Source: Bacillota bacterium
GTDB lineage: Bacteria > Bacillota > Negativicutes > Sporomusales > UBA7701
Assembly: GCA_023415775.1 (NCBI GenBank)
Contig: JAEZJM010000021.1
Coordinates: forward strand, 62,001 to 126,000
Direction of reading: 5' to 3'
Length of the DNA stretch: 64,000 nt
Positions 7,912 to 16,371 of this stretch are shown here, piece after piece. Numbering within the stretch: position 1 is the stretch's first letter; the number at the start of each line of letters is the position of its first letter. Both the position numbers and the translations under genes were made by a program. The notes below the pieces were generated by a model that ran no database searches, was not told the DNA's origin, and saw nothing but the letters and a program-made list of their open reading frames with translations.

Positions 7912-8214
7912 ATGACTGAAACCGATAAAACAACGCCTTCCGGGGGGCACGCTTCGCCGTACCCTCCCCCCGCGTCGGTTGAAGACGCCAAAGTGCTGGC
8001 TCTTTCCATCGAAGAAGAGCGGCGCAAAATAGGCGAACTCGGCTTCGCCGAGCTCAATAGTCTCGCCCTGATCCACCGCATACGGAAACTGGAGCAGTTG
8101 ATAACCCAATACATGCTACTAACCAATGCCAAAAACGCGCGTCGGGATATAACAAAAGACGCCAAGTGCCCTTGTCCCCATCCACAGGCGTCAGCAGCGG
8201 GGCGGCCGAAGTAG
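7912..8214 (+). CDS. Spo0E-like aspartyl-phosphatase family protein
   Basis: The 100-residue protein carries a helical-hairpin core, IEEERRKIGELG then HRIRKLEQLITQYM, resembling the Spo0E family, whose members dephosphorylate Spo0A~P. The usual SQELD-type motif is degenerate here (IRKLEQLI), so catalytic competence is uncertain. ATG 7912 is preferred over the ATG at 7864, whose AGGA lies too close. N- and C-terminal tails are polar and poorly conserved. A sigma-54 promoter lies 70 bp upstream and a terminator follows. Assignment rests on pattern similarity only. Confidence 0.6.
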   Translation: MTETDKTTPSGGHASPYPPPASVEDAKVLALSIEEERRKIGELGFAELNSLALIHRIRKLEQLITQYMLLTNAKNARRDITKDAKCPCPHPQASAAGRPK

Positions 8215-8228
8215 TGATATCGTCCCCC

Positions 8229-8272
8229 AAGCGGAATGCCGGCTGGTATTGCCTGCCGTCATTCCGCTTTTT
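8229..8272 (+). terminator. Terminator after the Spo0E-like gene
   Basis: AAGCGGAATG (8229-8238) pairs with CATTCCGCTT (8260-8269) around an internal GCCGGC/GCCTGC-rich loop, then TTTTT. Confidence 0.75.
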
Positions 8273-8349
8273 CGACAGGGGTGAAACCCTTGAGGAAGGA
8301 AAGCCGGAAATTGGCTCGAATTAGAATGATACGTCATAGAGGTACGTAC

Positions 8350-10851
8350 ATGAGAATGAATAGCCTGAAAACAAAAATAGCCGTTTCCGTCTCCTTGCTG
8401 GTGGTTCTGCTCGCTATAGTAACTTCTTCTTATATCCTTTCCTATTTCGAAGCAACCTTCAAAAAAACGATCGCCGAGCAGGAGTTTACCCTGATTTCCG
8501 GCATGGCGCAGGAAATCGACAACAAGCTGGAAACCGTACATAGCGCCCTCATCGCGGTCAGCAAATCCATCGACCCGGCATTGCTGGCCGACCCGGACAA
8601 GGCCCAGGCACATCTTGATTCCAAAGCCGGCCTAAATTCGTTATTCGATAACCACACATTTTTCTTCTCTCCCGCCGGCAACATCATCGCCGAATCGCCT
8701 TTTGAGCCCGGACGCCGCGGCCTGAGCTTCGCGCACCGCGAATACATCCAGAAAACGCTGGAACTCGACAGGCCATACATCGGCGAGCCATACATCTCCA
8801 GCCAATCCCACGGGCACCCCGCGATCATGCTCACCGCCCCCATATACGATGCTGACGGAAAGCTTGCCGGTATAATCGCCGGCGGTTTAGATCTGATGAA
8901 AGACAACTTTCTCGGTACTTTATCCCGTACCAAGCTCGGCCAAACGGGTTATTTGTACCTATATGACACTAACCGGACAATGATTATCCATCCCGATGCC
9001 GAACGAATCCTAAAAAGAGACGTTCCTCCCGGTGTCAACAATTTGTTCGATCTGGCGATCAAGGGCTTTGAGGGGTCGGAAGAAAGCATAAGCTCCCGTG
9101 GAGTCCATCATCTGGCAACCTTCAAGCACCTAACAAAAACGAACTGGATTCTGGCCGCCCATCATCCCATCAGCGAAGTATATGAACCGATTATCAAGGC
9201 CAGGCAGTACTTCGTCCTAGCGCTCGTCGCCGGAGTCTTCCTCGTCCTCATAGGTATCTGGTTCATTGTCGGTTATTTTACCGCTCCGCTTGTGGCCTTC
9301 ACCCGGCACGTCGAAAAAGTCGGCGGCAATCAGGGCGAACGGCGCTTCAGCGCCATATTTCCCAACGATGATATCGGCGCCCTGTCCACAGCTTTCAACA
9401 AAATGCTCAGTGAGCTTGACGGCAAAGCCGCATCACTGGAAAAAAGCGAAGAACTCTACCGTACCATTACCGAGTTTGCCTCCGATATGGTGTTTTGGCG
9501 TGGTCCTGCCGGCGAAATGTTTTACATTTCTCCCAACTGCGAACGGGTCACCGGGTATCAAGATTGCGATTTCTATGCCCACCCGCGCCTGCTTGACGAC
9601 ATCGTATATTTTGGCGACATGACCAGATGGCAGGCATATACCGGTAGACTCGGCGACGCCGCGCCTGACAGCCTCGAGTTTCGCATCGTGACCAAAGAAG
9701 GCAGTGTCCGCTGGATAAGCTGCGTAACTCGTCAGGTATTCAACGATAAAGGCGAATTCCTCGGTTTTCGAGGCAGTCACCAGGATATCACCGACCGCAA
9801 GCGTGCCGAAGAGCAACTGCACTTTGTAAGTCTGCACGACTACCTGACCGGCTTCCGAAATCGGGCCAGTTTCGAAAAGGAACTGGATTCCTTCGCTCAT
9901 TCCGGCTGCCTGCCGGTAAGCCTAGTCGTCTGCGATGTCGACGGCCTGAAATTCGTCAACGATACTCTGGGACACAACGCCGGCGACGAGTTGCTGATTA
10001 AAGTAGCCGGTATTCTGACAGAACACTTTTCCGCCGATGCGGCTATTTACCGTTTTGGCGGCGACGAATTTATCGCCATCCTGCCGGTCACCGACCGGGA
10101 AACCGTCGCCAGGCTGTGCCATGGCCTCAGGAGCGCCATCGCCCGTCATAACGACGACAGCGACATACCGGTCAGCGTGTCGATCGGTTATGCCACCAGT
10201 GCTTCCGCCAACGTTGACATGGCCACCCTGTTCAAAGAAGCCGACGACAACATGTATCGCGAAAAAATCAATCACAACCTGAACGCCCGCGGTACGACGC
10301 TTGCCGCTCTTACTAAAGCGATGGAAGCCCGCGACTCGTTTACAGCGGACAACGCTGCACGGATGGAGCGGCTGATTGCGTTGTTCGGACAAAAAGGCGG
10401 GTTAAGCGAAAAAGCTCTGAACGATCTGCAACTGTTGGCCAAGTTTCACGATGTTGGCAAGGTGGGGATAGACGACAGCATTCTTTTTAAACCCGGTCCC
10501 CTGACGGCGAAAGAGCGGATTATGATGCAGCGCCACGCAGAAATCGGCTACCGGATTGCCATTTCCACCCCCAATCTCGCTCCTGTCGCCGAACTCATCC
10601 TAAAGCACCACGAGTGGTGGAATGGCGAAGGCTATCCCCTGCAGCTACAGGGAGACAAGATTCCCCTCGAGTGTCGGGTATTCGCCATTGTGGACGCCTA
10701 TGACGCGATGACCAGCGATAGGCCCTACCGGGCTGCGCTGACGGACACCCAGGCCCTCGCCGAGATCGAACGTTGGGCCGGCACTCAGTTCGACCCTTAC
10801 CTGGCAAAAGTGTTCGTGGCCGCGATGACGGCCCGGGAAACAGACGAATAG
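8350..10851 (+). CDS. Cache-HAMP-PAS-GGDEF-HD signalling protein (diguanylate cyclase / HD-GYP-like)
   Basis: The 833-residue membrane sensor has TM1 (about 6-28), an extracytoplasmic dCache-type region (about 35-285), TM2 (about 290-312), HAMP (to about 365), PAS (about 372-490), GGDEF (about 497-655) and HD (about 680-830) domains. The cyclase motif RFGGDEF is intact, and the inhibitory RxxD site before it is missing. The HD domain has HDVGK and HHEWWNGEGYP, close to the HD-GYP signature but with Asn replacing the Asp of HHExxDGxGYP. It may make or degrade cyclic di-GMP. ATG 8350 is chosen for AGAGGT 6 bases upstream. Confidence 0.9.
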   Translation: MRMNSLKTKIAVSVSLLVVLLAIVTSSYILSYFEATFKKTIAEQEFTLISGMAQEIDNKLETVHSALIAVSKSIDPALLADPDKAQAHLDSKAGLNSLFDNHTFFFSPAGNIIAESPFEPGRRGLSFAHREYIQKTLELDRPYIGEPYISSQSHGHPAIMLTAPIYDADGKLAGIIAGGLDLMKDNFLGTLSRTKLGQTGYLYLYDTNRTMIIHPDAERILKRDVPPGVNNLFDLAIKGFEGSEESISSRGVHHLATFKHLTKTNWILAAHHPISEVYEPIIKARQYFVLALVAGVFLVLIGIWFIVGYFTAPLVAFTRHVEKVGGNQGERRFSAIFPNDDIGALSTAFNKMLSELDGKAASLEKSEELYRTITEFASDMVFWRGPAGEMFYISPNCERVTGYQDCDFYAHPRLLDDIVYFGDMTRWQAYTGRLGDAAPDSLEFRIVTKEGSVRWISCVTRQVFNDKGEFLGFRGSHQDITDRKRAEEQLHFVSLHDYLTGFRNRASFEKELDSFAHSGCLPVSLVVCDVDGLKFVNDTLGHNAGDELLIKVAGILTEHFSADAAIYRFGGDEFIAILPVTDRETVARLCHGLRSAIARHNDDSDIPVSVSIGYATSASANVDMATLFKEADDNMYREKINHNLNARGTTLAALTKAMEARDSFTADNAARMERLIALFGQKGGLSEKALNDLQLLAKFHDVGKVGIDDSILFKPGPLTAKERIMMQRHAEIGYRIAISTPNLAPVAELILKHHEWWNGEGYPLQLQGDKIPLECRVFAIVDAYDAMTSDRPYRAALTDTQALAEIERWAGTQFDPYLAKVFVAAMTARETDE

Positions 10852-10875
10852 GGTGTCGTTGCGGGGGGGAGTTAT

Positions 10876-11223
10876 ATGTACGTATTCAAACTCAACGACA
10901 ACGAAAGCATCCTGAAGAAAGGCGTCGGTTTTGCGCAAATAGGCGCAAAGGCCGGTTTGGGGGCGCTTTACTTAACGACCGAACGGCTCGTGTTTATCGG
11001 GTACGAGCGTACTTCGATCACCACCACTGTAGAAGAAGAAGTCCCCCTCGAACACATCGAGGAACTAAAAGCGATGAAAACCTTCGTTCTGCTGGCGAAC
11101 GCGGTTGAAATCAGCACCATCCGCGGGCGGCGGTTCCGCATCAATATCGATGACCGCGACAGATGGATCGAAGCGATTAAAGAGCAGATGGACAAAATAA
11201 AAAACAACGAATTCTTTGGATGA
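10876..11223 (+). CDS. PH/GRAM-like small protein A
   Basis: The 115-residue protein resembles the bacterial PH/GRAM fold: a run of beta strands including GALYLTTERLVFIGYE, EEVPLEHIEEL, and a basic strand RGRRFRINI, closing with the amphipathic helix RWIEAIKEQMDKI. The layout (strand with TTERLVF, then VPL, then a C-terminal helix) is that of GRAM proteins, which bind lipids or proteins. No membrane segment is present. It is followed 9 bp later by a clear paralogue, so the two are co-transcribed. Function unknown. Confidence 0.8.
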   Translation: MYVFKLNDNESILKKGVGFAQIGAKAGLGALYLTTERLVFIGYERTSITTTVEEEVPLEHIEELKAMKTFVLLANAVEISTIRGRRFRINIDDRDRWIEAIKEQMDKIKNNEFFG

Positions 11224-11232
11224 GGTGGTAGC

Positions 11233-11562
11233 ATGTATAGTTTTCCTTTAGCGGACACGGAAGAGATTATAAAAAAGGGCCACGCCAGTCTTCATCTTGA
11301 AGACAGCGCGTTTACCGGCGCTTTCTATCTTACCAGCGAACGGCTGGTATTTGTCGGCTATGTTATGAACATCACCCGGAAGTACATAGAGGAAGTACCC
11401 CTCACCCATATAAGAGAAGTTCGCGGCGAAAAGACCTTTTTCATCATTCCGAACAGCCTGGTCGTTTCCACCATAACAGGCAAAAGCCTGAAGGTTATCG
11501 TCGATCCGGGTGACCGCAACGCCTGGCTCAAGGCCATCGACGAGCAGCTGGAAAAAATTTGA
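11233..11562 (+). CDS. PH/GRAM-like small protein B (tandem paralogue)
   Basis: The 109-residue product aligns along its length with the preceding protein: MYSFPLADTEEIIKKG, GAFYLTSERLVFVGY, EEVPLTHIREV and WLKAIDEQLEKI. The pair is evidently a local duplication that has diverged. The ATG is preceded by TGAGGTGGTAGC. A hairpin terminator follows at 11585. The two may form a heterodimer, but that is inference. Confidence 0.8.
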   Translation: MYSFPLADTEEIIKKGHASLHLEDSAFTGAFYLTSERLVFVGYVMNITRKYIEEVPLTHIREVRGEKTFFIIPNSLVVSTITGKSLKVIVDPGDRNAWLKAIDEQLEKI

Positions 11563-11584
11563 CTGTGCCCCGACGGCTCAGCAG

Positions 11585-11608
11585 GCAATCCCGCAGGGAT
11601 TGCTTTTT
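11585..11608 (+). terminator. Terminator after the PH/GRAM pair
   Basis: GCAATCCC, loop GCA and GGGATTGC are followed by TTTTT. Confidence 0.85.
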
Positions 11609-11688
11609 ATTTTGTTCGCGCCGCCGCCACCGCTGTCGTATGCCTTCAATCCCGGTCACATATAATAACAGCGAAGGGAGTGAGAAAC

Positions 11689-12591
11689 GTGAAGATACTC
11701 TCTCTTGGCTTAAGCGGCGCCCCCGACGAGGTACGGACCAGGCTTCAGCGCGACTGCCGGACATTGGCGCAGGAAGGGTTTCGAGTGGCGGTCGACGAGA
11801 GCAGCAAAGGAAATTATACCTTTCTTGGCTGCAACATCGCGGAAGGGGAACTTTCCTTTCGCAACTACGAACACGTCAAAAACACGCTCAAAGCCTATGT
11901 TGCCCAAATGCTGGCAGAACATATCGTCGGCCATGAAGAGAAAAACCTCATCCGTAAAATCATCAGCCACAACTATTACTACTTCGGCGAGCAGGAGCGC
12001 GCAGCCATTTATGACAATGCGCTGAAACTGCTTGGCGAACCTGGCGGCGATTTCGGCTTTACTGACCGCAGCGATAGGATACTTGCCAAACTCAAGGAAT
12101 ACTTCGACATCCATCACGAACTCGTGCTGGACGGTTTTATTTCCTTCCGCATCAAGGACTATCGCGAGCGACTGACCGAAATCGTGGACAAGGCGGTTGA
12201 CGAATACATGCTCGACATGGAGTACAAAGAATTCATCCGGGTTCTCCGGTACTTCGTCGACGTGCAGGAAACCCAGGTGGAAGAGGTCCACATCGTCCTC
12301 GGCGACGGAGACACCTTCAAAATCCGCGATGCCCGCGGCAGGAACATCCACAATCAATACCTTGAACCCCTCATGATCGGGAACGAGGAAATCAACTACG
12401 AGGATCTTCTGATCAGCGCCCTGATTACGATCGCCCCTCAGACCGTCATGCTGCACTTCTCATCCGAGCTTGGCAAAACCCACTCCGCTGTGGAAACCAT
12501 CCAGAAAGTATTTTCCGGACGGGTGAGCATATGCCGGGGCTGTAGCCTGTGCATCAGCAATATAGGTATCCCCGAGACGGAGAGGAATTGA
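11689..12591 (+). CDS. ytxC: Sporulation protein YtxC family
   Basis: The 300-residue protein matches the YtxC family, found in spore formers next to thrS, exactly as here. Recognisable parts are NLIRKIISHNYYYF and the long C-terminal half ending with a Cys cluster CRGCSLC near the end. The molecular role is unknown. The GTG at 11689 is chosen because AAGGGAG ends 8 bases upstream; an in-frame GTG at 11680 overlaps that site. The thrS promoter begins inside the last codons of this gene. Confidence 0.85.
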   Translation: MKILSLGLSGAPDEVRTRLQRDCRTLAQEGFRVAVDESSKGNYTFLGCNIAEGELSFRNYEHVKNTLKAYVAQMLAEHIVGHEEKNLIRKIISHNYYYFGEQERAAIYDNALKLLGEPGGDFGFTDRSDRILAKLKEYFDIHHELVLDGFISFRIKDYRERLTEIVDKAVDEYMLDMEYKEFIRVLRYFVDVQETQVEEVHIVLGDGDTFKIRDARGRNIHNQYLEPLMIGNEEINYEDLLISALITIAPQTVMLHFSSELGKTHSAVETIQKVFSGRVSICRGCSLCISNIGIPETERN

Positions 12592-12616
12592 CAGTAAGCG
12601 TCAAACTGGCTATAAT
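12588..12616 (+). promoter_or_regulatory. Consensus sigma-A promoter for thrS
   Basis: TTGACA (12588-12593), 17 bases and TATAAT (12611-12616) match consensus perfectly. The -35 overlaps the ytxC stop codon. Confidence 0.92.
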
Positions 12617-12639
12617 AACCTTAACTAAATACTATCAAC

Positions 12640-12868
12640 AGTAATGCGGAGGACAAGACGGCAGCGCACGGACGTTGCAGAGAAGAGGTGCCGTGGCTGG
12701 GAGCACCTTTACAGACACCTGCTGTTACCCCCTCCAAACTGCGCGGCTGAACAAAGTAAGCTGTGCCGGGTGACGCCGTTATAGCATAACAAGCTGGGCT
12801 TCCGATGCCAATCAGGGTGGAACCGCGGGCAACAACCCCGTCCCTACGAGGACGGGGTTTTATTTATT
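12640..12868 (+). ncRNA. T-box leader of thrS
   Basis: The hallmark T-box sequence AGGGTGGAACCGCGG lies at 12814-12828. It is followed by a terminator with arms AACCCCGTCC (12834-12843) and GGACGGGGTT (12850-12859) and a T-rich tail. A candidate Thr specifier codon ACC lies near 12727, on the 3' side of stem I. Uncharged tRNA-Thr should stabilise the antiterminator and allow thrS transcription. Only the T-box core and terminator are certain; the specifier is a proposal. Confidence 0.93.
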
Positions 12869-12890
12869 TATCGTGGAAAGGGGAATACAC

Positions 12891-14801
12891 GTGGACAAAG
12901 TAAAAATTACCCTGAAGGACGGGGCAGTGAGGGAAGCGGCCGCAGGGGCATCGCTACAGGAAGTGGCGGAATCAATAAGCCGCAATCTCGGCAAAAACGC
13001 TCTTGCTGCCAAAGTGAACGGCCAAACCGTCGACCTCCGGCAAAAAATAGAGCAAGACGCTCAGGTAGAATTTCTAACCTTCGAAGATGTCGAGGGCAAA
13101 GATGCGCTAAGGCACAGCGCCTCGCACATCCTTGCCCAGGCGGTCAAAAGACTGTACGGCAATGTTAAACTCGGCATCGGTCCGTCGATAGCCAACGGTT
13201 TCTATTACGACATCGACACCGCCCACACATTCGTCCCTGAAGATCTTGAGAAAATCCAGGCCGAGATGGAGAAAATCGTCAAGGACGATCTGCCCATCGA
13301 GCGCGTGGAAACAAGCAGGGAAGAGGCGCTCAAGCTATTTGGCGAAATGGGTGAGACTTACAAACAGGAATTGATTCGCGACCTGCCTGAAGACGTAACA
13401 ATATCCCTCTACAAGCAGGGCGAATTTGTCGACCTGTGCGCGGGGCCCCATGTGCCATCCACCGGCCGCGTGAAAGCGATCAAACTGCAAAGCCTGGCCG
13501 GAGCCTACTGGCGGGGCGACCAGCACAACAAAATGCTCCAACGCATCTACGGCACCGCTTTCGAAAAGAAGAGCGACCTTGACGACTATCTGACAATGCT
13601 CGAAGAAGCCGCCAAGCGCGACCACCGCAAACTCGGCCGCGAACTTGATTTGTTCAGCATTCAGGACGAGGGTCCGGGCTTCCCCTTCTTTCACCCAAAG
13701 GGCATGATCGTCCGCAACGAACTGGAAAACTTCTGGCGCCAGCTGCACGTAAAATACGGCTATCAGGAGATCAAGACACCGATCATACTCCACCAGAAGC
13801 TCTGGCAGCAATCGGGCCACTGGGATCACTACAAAAACAACATGTACTTCACCACCATCGACGAAGAAGGCTATGCCGTAAAACCCATGAACTGTCCGGG
13901 CGGCATCCTCATCTATCGGTCCCAGCATCATAGCTATCGCGAGTTTCCCTTGCGCACCTGCGAACTCGGCCTCGTTCACCGTCACGAACTCAGCGGCGCT
14001 CTCCACGGCCTGATGCGCGTACGCAGCTTCACCCAGGACGACGCCCACATCTTCTGCCTACCCTCCCAGATCAAGGCCGAAATCAAAGGAGTTATCGATC
14101 TCTTCAACACCATCTACGGCACCTTCGGCATGAGCTACCACGCCGAACTCAGCACCAAGCCCGAAAAAGCCATGGGCTCGGACGAAGTTTGGGAAGAAGC
14201 CACCGAAGCCCTCCGTGAAGCCCTCGAGGAATACGGTATGGTGTATAAGATTAACCCCGGCGACGGCGCCTTCTACGGTCCCAAAATAGACTTCCATCTC
14301 CGCGACTCCATCGGCCGGACGTGGCAGTGCGGCACAATCCAGCTTGACATGCAGATGCCGGAAAAATTCGACCTGACCTTTGTCGGCGAAGACGGGCAGA
14401 AACACCGCCCGGTTATGATCCATCGCACCTGCTACGGCAGCATCGAACGCTTCATCGGCATTCTTATCGAGCACTATGTCGGTGCATTTCCCGTCTGGCT
14501 CGCCCCCGTCCAGGTCAAAATCCTGCCGATAACCGACCGCCAGGTAGAATACGCCCAAACCCTCGCGGCTCAGATGAAGGCCAAAAATATCCGCGTCGAA
14601 ATCGACGACCGCAATGAAAAGATCGGCTACAAAATTCGCGAAGGCCAAATGGAGAAAGTCCCCTACATGCTTATCATCGGCGACAAGGAGAAGGATACCG
14701 GCACCGTAGCCGTGCGGCAGCGGGGCAAAGGCGACATCGGCTCCGTGCCTGCGGCAGACTTCATCGCCGGCGTGTTGGACGAAATCGTCGCCAAGTCCTG
14801 A
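12891..14801 (+). CDS. thrS: Threonyl-tRNA synthetase
   Basis: The 636-residue class II synthetase is full length: TGS domain (1-60), editing domain with HSASH (near 74) and CAGPH (near 183), catalytic core with the zinc Cys of PMNCPGG (near 334), motif 2 RSFTQDDAHIF (about 376-386), HRTCYGSIERF motif 3 region (about 510), and an anticodon-binding domain (about 540-636). GTG 12891 is chosen because GAAAGGGG ends 7 bases upstream. It makes Thr-tRNA(Thr) and is controlled by the T-box leader. Confidence 0.98.
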   Translation: MDKVKITLKDGAVREAAAGASLQEVAESISRNLGKNALAAKVNGQTVDLRQKIEQDAQVEFLTFEDVEGKDALRHSASHILAQAVKRLYGNVKLGIGPSIANGFYYDIDTAHTFVPEDLEKIQAEMEKIVKDDLPIERVETSREEALKLFGEMGETYKQELIRDLPEDVTISLYKQGEFVDLCAGPHVPSTGRVKAIKLQSLAGAYWRGDQHNKMLQRIYGTAFEKKSDLDDYLTMLEEAAKRDHRKLGRELDLFSIQDEGPGFPFFHPKGMIVRNELENFWRQLHVKYGYQEIKTPIILHQKLWQQSGHWDHYKNNMYFTTIDEEGYAVKPMNCPGGILIYRSQHHSYREFPLRTCELGLVHRHELSGALHGLMRVRSFTQDDAHIFCLPSQIKAEIKGVIDLFNTIYGTFGMSYHAELSTKPEKAMGSDEVWEEATEALREALEEYGMVYKINPGDGAFYGPKIDFHLRDSIGRTWQCGTIQLDMQMPEKFDLTFVGEDGQKHRPVMIHRTCYGSIERFIGILIEHYVGAFPVWLAPVQVKILPITDRQVEYAQTLAAQMKAKNIRVEIDDRNEKIGYKIREGQMEKVPYMLIIGDKEKDTGTVAVRQRGKGDIGSVPAADFIAGVLDEIVAKS

Positions 14802-14820
14802 TATTATCCGCAACGCACGC

Positions 14821-14849
14821 TTGACTTTGCCGGTCAGTGATGCTAATAT
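14821..14849 (+). promoter_or_regulatory. Promoter of the infC-rpmI-rplT operon
   Basis: TTGACT (14821-14826) and TAATAT (14844-14849) are spaced by 17 bases. Confidence 0.8.
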
Positions 14850-14879
14850 TACTAAGTAAACAAAATATTTCTCTAAAGT

Positions 14880-14990
14880 AGAAGCCATCCGCTTCTCACC
14901 TTACAACGCATCGCTGTTCGTAAGGTCAGGCAACCAAGCTGATTATTGCTTTTTATGCGGGTGGTGTATGCCATCCGCATTTTTATTTTG
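14880..14990 (+). ncRNA. infC operon leader with terminator (L20-leader-like attenuator)
   Basis: The leader ends in a terminator with arms ATGCGGGTGG (14955-14964) and CCATCCGCAT (14971-14980) and TTTTT, placed before infC rather than after a gene. In Bacillus the infC-rpmI-rplT operon is repressed by L20 acting on such a leader. Upstream stem-forming pieces (CACCTTACAACG with TTCGTAAGGT) could form the protein-binding structure. L20 control is inferred from position. Confidence 0.65.
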
Positions 14991-15017
14991 TTACGAATTA
15001 TTAGGAGGTGTGCCGCG

Positions 15018-15539
15018 ATTAGTAAGGATAACCTTCGGATCAACGAAGAAATCCGCGCAAGAGAAGTCAGGGTCGTTACAGCCAACAACGAGCAGTTAGG
15101 GGTCATGGTGCTTCGGGAGGCCTTGCGTATTGCCGCCGAATCACAGCTTGACCTGGTGGAAGTCGCTCCTCTCGCCAAGCCGCCGGTTTGCCGGATCATG
15201 GATTACGGCAAGTACAAATACGAGCAGCAGAAGCGAGAAAAGGAAGCCAAGAAGAAGCAGAAGATCGTCACCCTAAAGGAAGTCAAGGTTCGTCCCAACA
15301 TCGAGGACCATGATTTTCAAGTCAAACTTAAAAATGCCCAGCGCTTCCTCCAGGATGGCGATAAAGTAAAGGCGACCGTCATGTTCAGGGGCCGCGAGCT
15401 TTCCCACCCCGAACTAGGTCGTCAGGTACTCGTCCGTTTGGCGGGCGAACTCAAAGATATCGCCAACATTGAACGCGACGCCAAACTCGAAGGCAAGAAT
15501 ATGATAATGATTCTCGCAGCAAAACAGCAACAACACTAA
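15018..15539 (+). CDS. infC: Translation initiation factor IF-3
   Basis: The 173-residue protein has the IF-3 N-domain (INEEIRAREVRVV, PPVCRIMDYGKYKYE) and C-domain (KEVKVRPNIEDHDF, KVKATVMFRGRE). The best start is an ATT codon at 15018, 9 bases after GGAGG (15004-15008); no ATG, GTG or TTG is in frame at this point. Rare ATT starts are known for infC in other bacteria, where IF-3 discriminates against them and so represses its own synthesis. It heads the infC-rpmI-rplT operon. Confidence 0.95.
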   Translation: MSKDNLRINEEIRAREVRVVTANNEQLGVMVLREALRIAAESQLDLVEVAPLAKPPVCRIMDYGKYKYEQQKREKEAKKKQKIVTLKEVKVRPNIEDHDFQVKLKNAQRFLQDGDKVKATVMFRGRELSHPELGRQVLVRLAGELKDIANIERDAKLEGKNMIMILAAKQQQH

Positions 15540-15552
15540 GGGGGAGACTGAC

Positions 15553-15750
15553 ATGCCGAAAATCAAAACTCGCAGAAGCGCCGCCAAGCGGTTTAAAATC
15601 ACCGGCAGCGGCGAATTCAAGCGCGCCAAAGCTTACAAAAGCCACATCCTGGAGAAGAAGTCGCCGGCCCGCAAACGTAACCTACGCAAAGCCGGACTCA
15701 TCAGCAAGGCAGACCACGACCGCGTTTCCAAGATGCTTCCTTACGCATAA
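15553..15750 (+). CDS. rpmI: Ribosomal protein L35 (bL35)
   Basis: The 65-residue highly basic protein starts MPKIKTRRSAAKRFK and contains SHILEKKSPARKRNLRK, diagnostic for bL35. It lies 13 bp after infC and 41 bp before rplT, the universal order. A GGGGGAG ribosome site precedes the ATG. Confidence 0.98.
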   Translation: MPKIKTRRSAAKRFKITGSGEFKRAKAYKSHILEKKSPARKRNLRKAGLISKADHDRVSKMLPYA

Positions 15751-15791
15751 CAACAATAATTTTTAGCGATTTTTGAATGGGGGTATAAAAC

Positions 15792-16148
15792 ATGCCAAGG
15801 GTTAAAAAAGGCGTGACTGCACATAGAAGGCACAAGAAGATTCTCAAACTCGCCAAAGGATATCGCGGATCAAAGAGCAAGCTTTTCAAAAAAGCCAACG
15901 AAACGGTAATGAAGGCCCTCTACTACGCCCGTCGCGACCGCCGGGCCAAGAAAGGCGAATTCCGCCGCCTCTGGATCGCCCGTATCAACGCCGCCGCCCG
16001 CCTCAACGGCATATCCTACAGCCAGCTGATGAGCGGCCTCAAAATAGCGGGCGTACAAGTCAACCGCAAAATCCTCGCCGATCTCGCCATCCACGACAGC
16101 GGCGCGTTCACCAAACTGGTCGACACCGCCAAGGCTGCAAAACAATGA
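15792..16148 (+). CDS. rplT: Ribosomal protein L20 (bL20)
   Basis: The 118-residue basic protein has the expected N-terminal RNA-binding tail (MPRVKKGVTAHRRHKK) and the RLWIARINAAARLNG core. L20 is an early 50S assembly protein and, in relatives, the repressor of this operon through the infC leader. A strong terminator follows. Confidence 0.98.
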   Translation: MPRVKKGVTAHRRHKKILKLAKGYRGSKSKLFKKANETVMKALYYARRDRRAKKGEFRRLWIARINAAARLNGISYSQLMSGLKIAGVQVNRKILADLAIHDSGAFTKLVDTAKAAKQ

Positions 16149-16154
16149 TAACAC

Positions 16155-16184
16155 CCCCGGACACTGTCCGGGGTTTTCTTTTTT
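16155..16184 (+). terminator. Terminator of the infC-rpmI-rplT operon
   Basis: CCCCGGAC, loop ACT and GTCCGGGG are followed by TTTTCTTTTTT. Confidence 0.92.
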
Positions 16185-16371
16185 CCGCCCTAATTATTGC
16201 GGCGACCGTCACCTTGCGGGTTTGTATAACCGCGGGCAGAACTGGACACAATGGGTGCAAAAACATAATCCAAATTTTTTAGAACATTCCGAAGGTTTTT
16301 TCGTCGGCAAGCGCGAATATCATATAACATAATCAGCCTACATACAGCAATTCGTAAGGGAGGAGTTTAAC

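Noticed and set aside
11635..11667. Possible sigma-E promoter before ytxC (GTCGTATG and CATATAAT)
   Set aside because: The 16-base spacing is too long for sigma-E and the -35 fits only in part, so I did not list it.
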